Shown in pieces: positions 8,800 through 17,435 of a stretch of 64,000 bases of DNA. This DNA is from JBCBXA01 sp039816825 (GTDB taxonomy: Bacteria; Pseudomonadota; Alphaproteobacteria; Rhizobiales; Rhizobiaceae): positions 71,584-135,583 of the forward strand of contig JBCBXA010000001.1 in the NCBI GenBank assembly GCA_039816825.1. Reading direction: 5' to 3'. Under the pieces are notes generated by a model. The model searched no databases. It saw only the letters and a list, made by a program, of their open reading frames with translations, and was not told the origin of the DNA. Positions within the stretch are counted from its first letter, which is position 1. Each line of letters begins with the position of its first letter. The position numbers and the translations under genes were made by a program.

Positions 8800-8952
8800 G
8801 GTCGCTGCGCGGCTCGGCAGGGGAACATTTTCCTGGGGCCTTACTCTCTTTCGAGGGAGCTGGCTATGGACGGGCTCGTGGGCTCGACTACCCGGCACCC
8901 ACCTACGTTGTAGGTACCCGGAATAGAGATCTCTCCACCGGCCAGCGCGGCA
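8800..8952 (+). ncRNA. ssrS: Probable 6S RNA
   Basis: A non-coding stretch of about 210 bases between dddP and ygfA, the position of 6S RNA in most proteobacteria (zapA-ssrS-ygfA). It can fold as a long rod: CTGCGC at 8805-8810 can pair with GCGCGG at 8945-8950 (including one G-U pair), GGGGAACATTTTCCTGGGG lies near the 5' side, and the short hairpin ACCTACGTTGTAGGT at 8901-8915 is of the kind seen on the 3' arm of alphaproteobacterial 6S RNAs. 6S RNA binds sigma-70 RNA polymerase in stationary phase. Ends are approximate; the call rests on synteny and fold, not on an alignment. Confidence 0.7.
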
Positions 8953-8976
8953 CATTTTCGGGTGGGTGTGGACCAC

Positions 8977-9543
8977 ATGGCATCTCTTAAGGACCAGAAG
9001 CAGGCCATGCGGGCAGGCGCCCTGGCAAAACGCGATGCGTTGGATCCCGCCTTCCGTATTGAGGTGGGCCTGGAGGTTGCCGATCACGCGGGCGACCTGC
9101 CCTCAGCAGCTATTGTGGGCGGCTATTGGGCCATTCGATCCGAGATGGACCCCAGGGCCACGATGCAAATGCTGGCAGATCGTGGCGCGCGGCTGGCGTT
9201 ACCCGCAGTCCTTGATCCTCAAACGATTGTCTTTCGTGAACTCACCCGCCACAGCGAGTTGGTACCCGGCGGGTTTGGAACCATGGCGCCCAGTGATGCG
9301 GCACCGGTGCTTGAACCGGATATGCTGCTCATGCCCCTCGCTGGCGTGGACGCGCGCGGCAACCGTATCGGTTATGGGGCAGGGTTCTATGACCGGTACA
9401 TCCAGTCCGCTCGTCTGCGCCCGTTGCTGATCGGGGTTGCCTTCGAGTGTCAGCGGTTTGACGCGATCGAAGCCGAAAACCATGATCAGCCCCTTGATGG
9501 CCTGCTGACCGAAGCGGGGCTGCATATGTTCCGGCGGGATTGA
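8977..9543 (+). CDS. ygfA: 5-formyltetrahydrofolate cyclo-ligase
   Basis: A 188-residue enzyme that uses ATP to convert 5-formyl-THF to 5,10-methenyl-THF and so recycles folate stored in stationary phase. The N-terminus has the family's KQAMRAGALAKRDAL helix, and the C-terminal half has the signature GVDARGNRIGYGAGFYDRYI, which binds phosphate and substrate. An in-frame GTG at 8962 would add five residues; the ATG at 8977 fits better. The stop is 3 bases before the phosphoesterase gene, so the two are co-transcribed, probably together with the upstream 6S RNA. Confidence 0.88.
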   Translation: MASLKDQKQAMRAGALAKRDALDPAFRIEVGLEVADHAGDLPSAAIVGGYWAIRSEMDPRATMQMLADRGARLALPAVLDPQTIVFRELTRHSELVPGGFGTMAPSDAAPVLEPDMLLMPLAGVDARGNRIGYGAGFYDRYIQSARLRPLLIGVAFECQRFDAIEAENHDQPLDGLLTEAGLHMFRRD

Positions 9544-9546
9544 GCG

Positions 9547-10371
9547 ATGAGGCTGTTGTTCATAGGCGATATGGTGGGGCGCGCCGGCCGCGAGGCCGTG
9601 TTTGACAGACTGCCCGGACTGATCTCCGATCTGTCCCTGGATTTTGTGGTGGTCAATGGCGAGAACGCGGCCGGCGGCTTTGGCGTCACACGAACCATCC
9701 TGCAGCAGACCCTTGATGCCGGTGCCGACGTCATGACAACCGGCAATCATGTCTGGGATCAAAAAGAAGCACTCACGTGGGCCGATGAGGAGCAGAGTTT
9801 TCTGCGGCCAGCCAACTATCCGGCGGGAACCCCCGGTCGAGGAGCGAACCTCTTCACGGCCCGCAATGGGGCGCAGGTGCTGGTGGCCAACATAATGGGG
9901 CGGGTGTTCATGCATCCGGAGCTCGACGATCCATTTGCCAGTGCCGAGACCGTGCTGGGATCGGCGCCCTTGGGGGAACAGGCGGACGCCGTGGTGCTGG
10001 ACTTCCACGCGGAAGCCACGAGCGAGAAGCAGTGCTTTGGCCATTTCTGTGACGGCCGGGCGAGCCTTGTCGTGGGCACACACACACACGTGCCCACCGC
10101 CGACCATCAAATCTTGCCCGGCGGGACGGCTTACATGTCGGATGCTGGCATGTGCGGCGACTATGATTCCTCTCTCGGTATGGAGAAGGAGGAGCCACTG
10201 AACCGTTTTGTCACCAAGGTCTCGCGCAACCGCATGGAGCCTGCCAGCGGACCGGCAACCCTATGTGGTGTGGGCGTTGAGATTTCTGACCGGACCGGGC
10301 TTGCAGAAGCGGTGGCTCCTTTGCGGATTGGTGGTCGATTGCAGGAAACGGTGCCTGAGTTTTGGGCGTGA
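9547..10371 (+). CDS. YmdB-like metallophosphoesterase (TIGR00282)
   Basis: A 274-residue calcineurin-type phosphoesterase. The metal-binding pattern of the TIGR00282 family is intact: FIGDMVGRAGR (residues 4-14), VVNGENAAGGFG, TTGNHVWD, then VVGTHTHVPTAD and DAGMCGDYDSSLGM. Bacillus YmdB of this family hydrolyses 2',3'-cyclic nucleotides; the role in alphaproteobacteria is not settled. Translation starts 3 bases after ygfA, an arrangement often seen in alphaproteobacteria. No signal peptide or membrane segment. Confidence 0.87.
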   Translation: MRLLFIGDMVGRAGREAVFDRLPGLISDLSLDFVVVNGENAAGGFGVTRTILQQTLDAGADVMTTGNHVWDQKEALTWADEEQSFLRPANYPAGTPGRGANLFTARNGAQVLVANIMGRVFMHPELDDPFASAETVLGSAPLGEQADAVVLDFHAEATSEKQCFGHFCDGRASLVVGTHTHVPTADHQILPGGTAYMSDAGMCGDYDSSLGMEKEEPLNRFVTKVSRNRMEPASGPATLCGVGVEISDRTGLAEAVAPLRIGGRLQETVPEFWA

Positions 10372-10448
10372 TCGCTTTTTAGGCGTTCAAGGCGTTTGCA
10401 GACCTTCGCGGGCAGGTTAATCTTCATCAAAGAACAGGGAGCCAAATC

Positions 10449-11270
10449 ATGTCTGTCACCAGAAACTTTACTCGCCGTTTTGTCACAACTGCCCTTGCAG
10501 CAACCACCATTGCCGCCACCGCCACGCTTTCCTGGGCTGCCGGCCACCTGCCAGATCTGGAAGGCCGCAAGATTGTGGTCACAACGGAGAACGCTTACCC
10601 ACCACTCCAGATGGTGGACAGGAAAACCGGCGACGCCATCGGCTGGGAGTATGATGCCATGGCGGAACTGGCCAAGCTCCTGAACTTTGAAGTAGAGTAT
10701 CAGAACACCTCTTGGGACGCGATGATCCCTGCTGTGTCCGAAGGTCAGTTTGACATTGGTATGACAGGCATCACCATTCGCGAAGACCGGATGGAGAAAG
10801 TGGACTTCTCAGACGCCTATATGCGCTCTGAAATGTTCATGCTCGTGCGCGGGGACGAAGACCGGTTCAGCGACGCTGCGGGCTTTGCCGCTTCTGAAGA
10901 TGCGCTTGTTGGCGCACAGCCCGGTACAACACCGTTCTACGTTGCCGTCTATGATGTGCTTGATGGCGACGAAGCCAATCCCCGCATCAAACTGTTCGAG
11001 ACTTTCGGCGCCGGCGTCCAGGCGCTCCGCGCCGGTGATGTGGACGTTGTTCTGACCGATGGCACCGCCGGTAAAGGCTATGTTGAAGCCTCCGATGGCG
11101 CTCTGAAGCTGGTGGGCGACCCCCTCGGCACCGAGGACTTTGGTTTCATCTTCCCCAAGGGTTCTGATCTGGTGGAACCGATCAATGCCGGTATTGCCGA
11201 ACTCAAGGAGAATGGCACCATCCAGCGGCTGAACGAGAAGTGGTTCCTTGAGTACAAACTCGGCGAGTAA
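10449..11270 (+). CDS. ABC transporter substrate-binding protein, polar amino acid type (family 3)
   Basis: A 273-residue periplasmic binding protein with a signal peptide to about residue 32 (hydrophobic stretch ending SWAAG). The mature domain shows the family 3 pattern: YPPLQMVD near the start, GWEYDAMAELAKLLNF, the block from NTSWDAMIPAVSEGQFDIG to GITIREDRMEKVDFSDAYM, and DFGFIFPKGSDL near the end. Family 3 proteins bind amino acids or related compounds. The permease follows 21 bases downstream, so the two form an operon. The expected third member, an ATP-binding protein, is absent from the neighbourhood. The ligand is unknown. Confidence 0.85.
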   Translation: MSVTRNFTRRFVTTALAATTIAATATLSWAAGHLPDLEGRKIVVTTENAYPPLQMVDRKTGDAIGWEYDAMAELAKLLNFEVEYQNTSWDAMIPAVSEGQFDIGMTGITIREDRMEKVDFSDAYMRSEMFMLVRGDEDRFSDAAGFAASEDALVGAQPGTTPFYVAVYDVLDGDEANPRIKLFETFGAGVQALRAGDVDVVLTDGTAGKGYVEASDGALKLVGDPLGTEDFGFIFPKGSDLVEPINAGIAELKENGTIQRLNEKWFLEYKLGE

Positions 11271-11291
11271 ACCTAACGACAGTCCAGGTTT

Positions 11292-12122
11292 ATGATATTG
11301 GGTCCGGCGGACGCGGCATCGCGTCCGTCTTCTGATGGTGACTTCCCTTACTGGCTGGTCGCTGCCGCCTTGCTCGGCCTCTGGTTTGGCTGGAGCATCT
11401 ATTCCGACGAAACGCTCGCCCTGATCTTTGAGCGGGTTCGGGAGGGAATCTACATCACCGTGATGGTGACGGTGACCTCCTTCATCTGCGCGTCCTTGAT
11501 CGGGCTCGGGCTTGCCGTGGGCGTGCTGTCGAAGTCGATATGGCTGCGCCAGATCTGCCGCTTCTACATTGAGATCATCCGCGGTATCCCAATTCTGGTG
11601 CTGTTGTTTTACATCGCGTTTGCAGCCGTACCCCTGGGCGTAGAGGGGTGGAACTATGCGACCGCCGGGCTGCAGGAAGCGGGTTATCTCGAGGAATTGC
11701 GAACGAGGGACATCCCGTTTTTGACCCGCGCCATGATGGCGCTGACGATTGGATATTCCCCGTTCATCGCCGAGGTGTTTCGCGCGGGCCTGCAAAGTGT
11801 CGACAAAGGCCAGATCGAGGCGGCGACAGCATTGGGCTTGAGGCCCTGGGCGCGGTTTCGAACGATCATCTTTCCCCAGGCGATCCGGACTATCCTGCCA
11901 CCGCTCGGCAACGACTTCATCGCGATGATCAAGGATTCGTCGCTGGTGTCCGTTCTGGGCGTTGCGGATGTGGCGCAGTTGGCCAAGCTCTATGCGGCCG
12001 GCACGTTCCGTTATCTCGAGACGTATACCATCGTGGCGTATATCTACCTGATCCTGACGCTCGGGCTGTCGCTGATGCTGCGCGGGCTGGAGCGCCGACT
12101 TAGGTCCGGCCGACGCTCGTAG
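11292..12122 (+). CDS. Amino acid ABC transporter permease
   Basis: A 276-residue inner-membrane permease of the His/Glu/Gln family (HisM type) with about five or six membrane helices. The EAA loop that contacts the ATPase is present in the C-terminal half (EAATALGLRPWARFRTIIFP, then LGNDFIAMIKDSSLVSVLGV). It is translated 21 bases after the binding protein. A single permease gene suggests a homodimer. The downstream neighbour is on the opposite strand, so the ATPase must be supplied from elsewhere in the genome. Confidence 0.86.
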   Translation: MILGPADAASRPSSDGDFPYWLVAAALLGLWFGWSIYSDETLALIFERVREGIYITVMVTVTSFICASLIGLGLAVGVLSKSIWLRQICRFYIEIIRGIPILVLLFYIAFAAVPLGVEGWNYATAGLQEAGYLEELRTRDIPFLTRAMMALTIGYSPFIAEVFRAGLQSVDKGQIEAATALGLRPWARFRTIIFPQAIRTILPPLGNDFIAMIKDSSLVSVLGVADVAQLAKLYAAGTFRYLETYTIVAYIYLILTLGLSLMLRGLERRLRSGRRS

Positions 12123-12141
12123 TGCCCGGTCTTGAGAACTG

Positions 12142-12852
12142 CTACAGGCTGGTGCTCTCGCCTTGCATCTTTTCGAGGATTTTACGCTCGCTCATCCATG
12201 GGTGGATGGTCACGGCGAGTTCCAGCACCTCTCTCGCATCGTCCTCTCGGCTCAGCGCGACGAGCGTGTAGAATTTGCCGGACAAGGCGACGAAATGCGC
12301 GGGCTGCAACTGCAGAGCGATATCGATGTCTCGCAGCGCGGCCTTGTACCGGCCAAGACGATATTTGAAGTAAGCGCGCTGGGCGTAGACTTCCGGCCAG
12401 TCGGGTGCCTTGTCTTCCAGTAGATCAAACATGGTGATGGCCATGCCATGATCACCCATGCGGCCAACGCGATTGGCGGCCCTGTAGAGCTTTGCAGCCT
12501 CGGGATTGGGTGGTGTGCGCCAGTGGCGCATGAGCGTCTGCTCAACTCGCTTGCCAACACGCTGCGTTTTCGCTGCGATCAATGTCTTGAGCAGTTCGGA
12601 GGTGCGTGGATCAGTGATCCGCTTGCGGGGCGCGATGATCGCACCTGTGGCGACACTTTCTACGATAGCCAAAGTGCCCAAATGCGTCAGCGGGTGCCCG
12701 CCTAGCGGTGCCGCCCGATGCGATGTGATGGTGCGGCCCGGCATACCGGGTTCCGAGAGTGACGCGACCATGTCACTGGCTTGGGCGCTGCCAAGTGTGA
12801 CGCAGGCTCCAAGGATGATACTGAAACAGGTAGTCGAAAGATATCTGGCCAT
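12142..12852 (-). CDS. Exported tetratricopeptide-repeat protein
   Basis: A 236-residue protein. The ATG at 12852 is chosen because it opens a clean signal peptide (MARYLSTTCFSIILGACV, cleavage near SAQA). The mature region from about residue 100 holds TPR-like helices: LYRAANRVGRMGDHGMAITMFDLLEDKAPDWPEVYAQRAY and a second unit with RLGRYKAALRDIDIALQLQPAHFVAL. TPRs mediate protein contacts, so a periplasmic scaffold role is likely; no partner is evident nearby. A possible CtrA-type box lies about 100 bases upstream. Confidence 0.75.
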   Translation of the reverse strand: MARYLSTTCFSIILGACVTLGSAQASDMVASLSEPGMPGRTITSHRAAPLGGHPLTHLGTLAIVESVATGAIIAPRKRITDPRTSELLKTLIAAKTQRVGKRVEQTLMRHWRTPPNPEAAKLYRAANRVGRMGDHGMAITMFDLLEDKAPDWPEVYAQRAYFKYRLGRYKAALRDIDIALQLQPAHFVALSGKFYTLVALSREDDAREVLELAVTIHPWMSERKILEKMQGESTSL

Positions 12853-12953
12853 AGCGACCTCCGTTCGAGTTCTTGTTTCCTCCCCCTGCCAGTTCTGATG
12901 GAACGCCTCACAACTGGACAACTCACAATGACGTAGAGTGTCGGACCCGGTGG

Positions 12954-12969
12954 TAAACAGATAGTTAAC
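12954..12969 (-). promoter_or_regulatory. Possible CtrA box upstream of the TPR gene
   Basis: TAAA-N7-TTAAC, one base off the TTAA-N7-TTAAC consensus, about 100 bases upstream of the TPR gene start. One such match could occur by chance; it is listed because better sites occur elsewhere in the window. Confidence 0.25.
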
Positions 12970-13079
12970 CCGCTGCGGCAAGAACGCACGGGGTGCACGC
13001 CGCAAATTGTCTAAGCCATTATTCTAAAAGCGAATTCAGCCCTTGATCACCTTCAAGTCATCCACAGAAATGCGCGGTC

Positions 13080-13949
13080 CTACAGGTTGGCCGGAACCAT
13101 AATGGTGGGCTTTTCAGGCAAGGTGCGTGCCGAAATCCTCAAGATCCGCTCGGTCATGTAGCGCGCGTCGAAGTCGGGCAGGAGCGCAATGAAGCTCTCG
13201 ACCGAGTTGCCCCTGCGGTGCATGGGCAGCACGACCCGGCTTTTGAAGCGATTGACCATGGCAGCCATGCCGGACTGTGCCATGGTGAGCCCGCCATCGA
13301 TCGGGACCATCACAATGTCGAGCCGCCCAATCTCGGCGAAATGAGTGTCCGTCAGCCGGTGGTGCAAGTGCCCCAGATGCCCGATGCAGAGGCCGGCAAC
13401 TTCGAAAATGAAGATGGAGTTGCCGTTCTCGCGATAGGTGCCAAACCGCTGGATATCCGTGGTCACATTGCGAACGAACACGTCTTCAACCTCCCGGCGG
13501 TGGCGGGCTGGCTCTTCCGGCGTTTTGCCCCATCCCGGCAGCATGAAGTCAATGTCGGGATCGTCTATCAGTGTGTAGTGGCTGGAGTGGGCGTTGTTCA
13601 TCGTGACAATGTCGGGCTTACGACCGACGGCGTAACCCGCATAGTCTGTGGCGATGCGCACTCCTGCCGGGGTTTCGATCACATAGGTCGAGTGCCCGGA
13701 GAACTGGATGGTGACTTCTTGGTCCAGCGTCGAGGCTGGCCAGGCCACGCTGGCATATTGAACATGGAAGTCAGGCTTCAACTCGTGGGCAAGAGCTATG
13801 CAGGTTGAGAAGGGTTCGCCGGCGCCCTGCTGTTCATCACGCTCGGGAAAGAGAGTGTTGGCAAACACCATGCCTCCCATGCCGAGCAGAGCCAACGCAA
13901 CCAGCAGGCTTTGAAGAACCACATGTTTGGGCAGCTTGGACCTTTTCAT
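13080..13949 (-). CDS. Membrane-anchored MBL-fold protein with altered metal motif
   Basis: A 289-residue protein from the ATG at 13949, with one N-terminal hydrophobic segment (about residues 13-31; signal anchor or signal peptide). The body has the UlaG-like MBL start IQFSGHSTYVIETPAGVRIATDY, later GHLGHLHHRLTD and VPIDGG, and ends with LPMHRRGNSV. The canonical HxHxDH metal site is not present: the matching place reads NNAHSSHYT. The family is metallo-hydrolases acting on phosphodiesters, lactones or RNA; here the substrate is unknown and activity may be altered. It is not in an operon. Confidence 0.7.
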   Translation of the reverse strand: MKRSKLPKHVVLQSLLVALALLGMGGMVFANTLFPERDEQQGAGEPFSTCIALAHELKPDFHVQYASVAWPASTLDQEVTIQFSGHSTYVIETPAGVRIATDYAGYAVGRKPDIVTMNNAHSSHYTLIDDPDIDFMLPGWGKTPEEPARHRREVEDVFVRNVTTDIQRFGTYRENGNSIFIFEVAGLCIGHLGHLHHRLTDTHFAEIGRLDIVMVPIDGGLTMAQSGMAAMVNRFKSRVVLPMHRRGNSVESFIALLPDFDARYMTERILRISARTLPEKPTIMVPANL

Positions 13950-14137
13950 AGTCGCGCTCCGTGGCTGGGGCAAAATGCACTCCGTTGAGAGGTGGCGCAG
14001 TTTCGAGCTGTGGCAAGTCACGGTTCCGCCAGCATGGTTGCCACCGCTGGGGCTGGACCGCGCGTCATGGCGCACACTATAAGCCCCTCAATTGCGGGTG
14101 CGTGACGTCGCCCATTCGTCAGTTTGCCGGAGGTTTC

Positions 14138-14908
14138 ATGGCTGGCCATTCCAAATTCAAGAACATCATGCACCGCAAAGGTCGACAGGATGCTGTTCGC
14201 GCCAAGGCGTTCTCGCGTCTTTCTAAGGAGATCACCGTCGCGGTGAAAATGGGCGGCGGGACCACGGATCCCGATATGAATCCGCGGCTTCGGTTGGCCA
14301 TTCAGAATGCCAAGGGTCAGTCCATGCCCAAGGATAATATCCAGAGGGCGATCACCAAGGGATCCGGCGGGGACGGCGAGGATTATGAAGAGATCCGCTA
14401 CGAGGGCTACGGCCCCGGTGGTGTGGCGGTCATAGTCGAAGCTCTGACCGATAACCGCAATCGCTCCGCTTCCAACATCCGCGCCTGTTTTACCAAGAAT
14501 GGCGGGCAGCTGGCGGAAACCGGGTCGGTTTCCTTCATGTTCGATCGGGTGGGGGAAATCACTTACCCGCTCGGCGCCGCCGATGCCGACGGCATGATGG
14601 AACACGCCATTGAGGCGGGCGCTGAAGACGTGTTGACTGACGAGGGTGACGACGAGACGCCCGGCACCCACACCATCACCTGCGCGTTTGAGGATCTCGG
14701 TTCCGTTTCCAAAGCTCTGGAAGATGCTCTGGGTGAGGCTGAGTCGGTCAAAATTGTCTGGAAGCCCCAGAACCAGAACCCTATCGATGAAGAAAAAGCA
14801 GGGACGTTGATGAAGCTGCTGGAAGCTCTGGACGAAGATGATGACGTCCAGAACGTGTTTTCCAATGAGGACATTCCAGACGATGTCGCTCAGAGGCTGG
14901 CGTCCTAG
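14138..14908 (+). CDS. yebC: YebC/PmpR-family DNA-binding or translation regulator
   Basis: A 256-residue cytoplasmic protein starting MAGHSKFKNIMHRKGRQD, the unmistakable YebC start, so the ATG at 14138 is preferred over longer frames. Domains I-III are complete, with IQNAKGQSMPKDNIQRAI near residue 60, YEGYGPGGVAVIVEALTDN in the middle and a C-terminal acidic segment. Family members act as transcription regulators, and recent work implicates some in relieving ribosome stalling. yebC usually lies just upstream of ruvC; here they are about 3.4 kb apart. A strong terminator follows. Confidence 0.93.
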   Translation: MAGHSKFKNIMHRKGRQDAVRAKAFSRLSKEITVAVKMGGGTTDPDMNPRLRLAIQNAKGQSMPKDNIQRAITKGSGGDGEDYEEIRYEGYGPGGVAVIVEALTDNRNRSASNIRACFTKNGGQLAETGSVSFMFDRVGEITYPLGAADADGMMEHAIEAGAEDVLTDEGDDETPGTHTITCAFEDLGSVSKALEDALGEAESVKIVWKPQNQNPIDEEKAGTLMKLLEALDEDDDVQNVFSNEDIPDDVAQRLAS

Positions 14909-14922
14909 GTCAGTTGCAGTCA

Positions 14923-14957
14923 CAAAGAAAAGGCCCCGCCAAGGGGCCTTTTCTTTG
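14923..14957 (+). terminator. Strong intrinsic terminator after yebC
   Basis: A 15-base perfect stem, CAAAGAAAAGGCCCC with its complement around GCCAA, with Ts in the distal arm. The A-rich and T-rich arms let it work on both strands, so it should end yebC and also the BA14K gene transcribed toward it. Confidence 0.85.
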
Positions 14958-14980
14958 TCGGCAATGGCCGGTTCGCGCCC

Positions 14981-15448
14981 TCAATAGTAGGGTGAGACGC
15001 ACTGCCTGCGATGGCCGTGATATGGCTGAAACGAGTTGTCCGAGATCCGGTAGGACCGATATCTCGCGTCACACCAGCGATAGTGGGCATGGGGCAGACC
15101 CGCTCGGACAACACGCTGCACTCGCTTCACGCGCTGGGGTCGCTTGTAGACGACCGCACCTGAATGGTGGTGATAGTGTCGCGTGTTATGGTGGTGCCGA
15201 TGGCAGTAGCGGCCATGACAATGATCATAGGTTACGATCCGCTGTCTGCTGTTCGAGTTCGCAATTATGCCGCCGATGATGAGCCCGGCTACGCCTGCTG
15301 CAATCGCCGCATCAGTGCCGTGATGGACGTGGCGATAGCGTGTGTCATGGGCGTTCGCCGCCACGGTAAAGGAAGCAGTGGCAAGGACCATCAACGCAGC
15401 CGCTGCTCCCAATCGCGACCATATGGGTAGACGTGGTGAAGTTCGCAT
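14981..15448 (-). CDS. BA14K-like exported protein
   Basis: A 155-residue exported protein: signal peptide to about residue 33 (ATASFTVAANA), then AAIAAGVAGLIIGGIIANSN (glycine-zipper-like), a histidine-rich middle and the C-terminal block WCDARYRSYRISDNSFQPYHG with a final RRQCVSPYY. That block is the hallmark of the BA14K family named from a Brucella immunoreactive protein with lectin-like activity and found widely in Hyphomicrobiales. The many His residues (RHHHNTRHYHHH) may bind metal. It is convergent with yebC. Confidence 0.82.
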   Translation of the reverse strand: MRTSPRLPIWSRLGAAAALMVLATASFTVAANAHDTRYRHVHHGTDAAIAAGVAGLIIGGIIANSNSRQRIVTYDHCHGRYCHRHHHNTRHYHHHSGAVVYKRPQRVKRVQRVVRAGLPHAHYRWCDARYRSYRISDNSFQPYHGHRRQCVSPYY

Positions 15449-15560
15449 CTGAGATCTCCAGTGCCGAGCCCATATGTGGCCCGACGTTTCCGCCGCCTAA
15501 AGATATTAGCTGGCCCGCGGAGTTTTGTCAGATCACTTGTTTTGTCGCGCCCGAATTGGT

Positions 15561-16508
15561 TCAGGCGCTCGGGGCCTCGGTCGGCAGCGTGGACAGATCC
15601 TGACCTTTCCAGCGATTGGTGCTCCAGAGCCATTGCTCCGGCTTTGCCAGGATCGCTGCTTCCAATTTGCGATTGATGGCTTCGGTTGTCAGGGCGATGT
15701 CTTGCTCCCGATTGCCAGTCCGTGAGGTCTCGATCTCCTCGAACTCGATCTCAAATCGAACCCCGGGCAGTCGCCTGACCAGAACCAGAATGATCTGCGC
15801 GTTGCACCGGATCGACAAGGTCGCTGCCAGTGCATTGGTTCGAGTGGAGAGACCGAGAAACTGGCCTTCCAGACCGTTGCCCTCGAAAAGATCCACCAGC
15901 AGGCCGGCTGTTTCGCCTCCTCTCAACGCGGATATCACGTCGGCCACACCACGGCTGGCCGCGGGGACCAGGATGGCCTTTTGCGCTGCCGCCATGCGAA
16001 TTTTGCGCAGCCGATCCTCGAGAATGGCGTTGCTCAGTGGACGGTAGAAGCCGTGGAAGTTCTGATCGGCCCGACTGGCGACGCCGGGCAGCAGTTCCCA
16101 GTTTCCAAGATGCCCCGCAACATAAATTGTTCCGCTCTGACGGCTCTTGGCTGCGGCGAGGATATCGTCATTTCTCAGGGTGATCCTATCGGGGTCTGCG
16201 AAGATGGCCGGCAGGTGCGGAAGCTCTGCCATGGCGCGGCCAAAGCTGTTGCACGATGCCTTGGCAATCCGCTTGCAGTCAGTTGGGCTCAGGTCTGGCA
16301 TAACGGCTGCAATCTGCCGCTCGGCACGTTTTCCGCGCCTCGTGCGCATAAGAATTTTCTCTGCCAGCCAGCCGCCGAGCGTCGATGCATGCTCCACGGG
16401 CAACAGTCGGAGAACCGCAACCACCGCCTGGGCGGCGATCGCTTCCAAGCGATGCTGCCAGGTGATTGGCCGTGTGCCGACTGCTGCGGATTTGATCTGG
16501 TCGCCCAT
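15561..16508 (-). CDS. LpxL/HtrB-family lipid A acyltransferase
   Basis: A 315-residue (from ATG 16508) membrane-associated acyltransferase that adds a secondary acyl chain to lipid A precursor or a related lipid. The catalytic block GHLGNWELLPGVA corresponds to the H-x4-D/E motif (His and Glu present), and the C-terminal EQWLWSTNRWK matches the family's EQWLW.H.RWK ending, with Thr-Asn in place of the usual residues. Starts at 16532 (ATG) or 16562 (GTG, overlapping the upstream stop) are also open; none has a strong ribosome site. It lies just downstream of the TSUP exporter. Confidence 0.82.
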   Translation of the reverse strand: MGDQIKSAAVGTRPITWQHRLEAIAAQAVVAVLRLLPVEHASTLGGWLAEKILMRTRRGKRAERQIAAVMPDLSPTDCKRIAKASCNSFGRAMAELPHLPAIFADPDRITLRNDDILAAAKSRQSGTIYVAGHLGNWELLPGVASRADQNFHGFYRPLSNAILEDRLRKIRMAAAQKAILVPAASRGVADVISALRGGETAGLLVDLFEGNGLEGQFLGLSTRTNALAATLSIRCNAQIILVLVRRLPGVRFEIEFEEIETSRTGNREQDIALTTEAINRKLEAAILAKPEQWLWSTNRWKGQDLSTLPTEAPSA

Positions 16509-16552
16509 ATTTTGCGGCCAATAGCACTGCATGGGCCTGGAGGCTACAGGCC

Positions 16553-17317
16553 TCAGCGCCACAAGGCGTCGAAGACAGGCAGTCCCAAAATCGCGCTTGC
16601 GATGATCACCAGGATCGCAATGCGCCAGTAGAGGCCTGGGTCACTGCCTTTGAACACTTTCTGTCCGACCATAAGACCCAGAAGATAGGGAGGGGAAACG
16701 GCGAGTCCGATGGCTATGCCCAAAGCTGTAAAAACGCCTGCGTGGAGATAAGCGGCGCCGGCCATGATTTCGGTGGCGAAGAGCAGTGCGATCATGTTGG
16801 CGCGTGCGGTTCTGGCGGGTTGTTTGATTGCGCGCCACCAGGCCAGAACCGGCGGAACGGGAAGGGATGCTGCGCCGCCGGTGATGCCCGCAACGCCGCC
16901 GACGGCAACGCCTGCCCAGATCGGTTTGGGCCCTCGCCATGACCAGCCGCTGATCAGGAGAGCGACGCAAGCAAATACGACAATCGAAATGCCCCAGCGA
17001 ACCGTTTCGGCTTCCAGGTTCAACAGGAGCCATGCACCGACGTAAACGGTGGCGGCGAAGCCAGCCGCAACGGGCAGTACTGTGCGCCATGCCACGTCCC
17101 GCAGGGCGGGCACGAGGATGGCCAGCGCAGGCAGGCCATCCATGATCCAGATTGCAATGACGGCCAGTGGCGGTGAATAGATCGCCGCGCCTGCTGGAAT
17201 GAAGATCATCCCCGTTCCAAAACCAGCAAAGCCACGAACGAGCCCGGTGATAAAAGCCACCAGAGCCAGCAGCCAGAAAAGAGGCTGGCCGGGCAGTTGC
17301 ACCAGATGATCAAGCAT
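16553..17317 (-). CDS. TSUP (TauE/SafE) family sulfite/organosulfur exporter-like protein
   Basis: A 254-residue inner-membrane protein with seven or eight hydrophobic helices. The glycine-rich first helix (ALVAFITGLVRGFAGFG) and the mid-protein GGVAGITGGAASLPVPPVLAW repeat are the duplicated TSUP motif. TSUP proteins move sulfite, sulfoacetate or other small anions. The substrate here is unknown; with DMSP genes in the window an organosulfur compound is tempting but unsupported. It starts back-to-back with the DUF3750 gene. Confidence 0.85.
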   Translation of the reverse strand: MLDHLVQLPGQPLFWLLALVAFITGLVRGFAGFGTGMIFIPAGAAIYSPPLAVIAIWIMDGLPALAILVPALRDVAWRTVLPVAAGFAATVYVGAWLLLNLEAETVRWGISIVVFACVALLISGWSWRGPKPIWAGVAVGGVAGITGGAASLPVPPVLAWWRAIKQPARTARANMIALLFATEIMAGAAYLHAGVFTALGIAIGLAVSPPYLLGLMVGQKVFKGSDPGLYWRIAILVIIASAILGLPVFDALWR

Positions 17318-17435
17318 GGACGGGCCTTGGCTGGCTTGCCTTCAAATCGACATGACGAGGAACGATGCAATCGGTATGACGCACGCATCCGTTCGCACAC
17401 CCAGTAAATCTCCGGTTTCGACTGGCGGCAACGGT

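Noticed and set aside
14018..14923. Minus-strand open frame opposite yebC
   Set aside because: yebC is certain on the plus strand; the opposite frame has no conserved motif.
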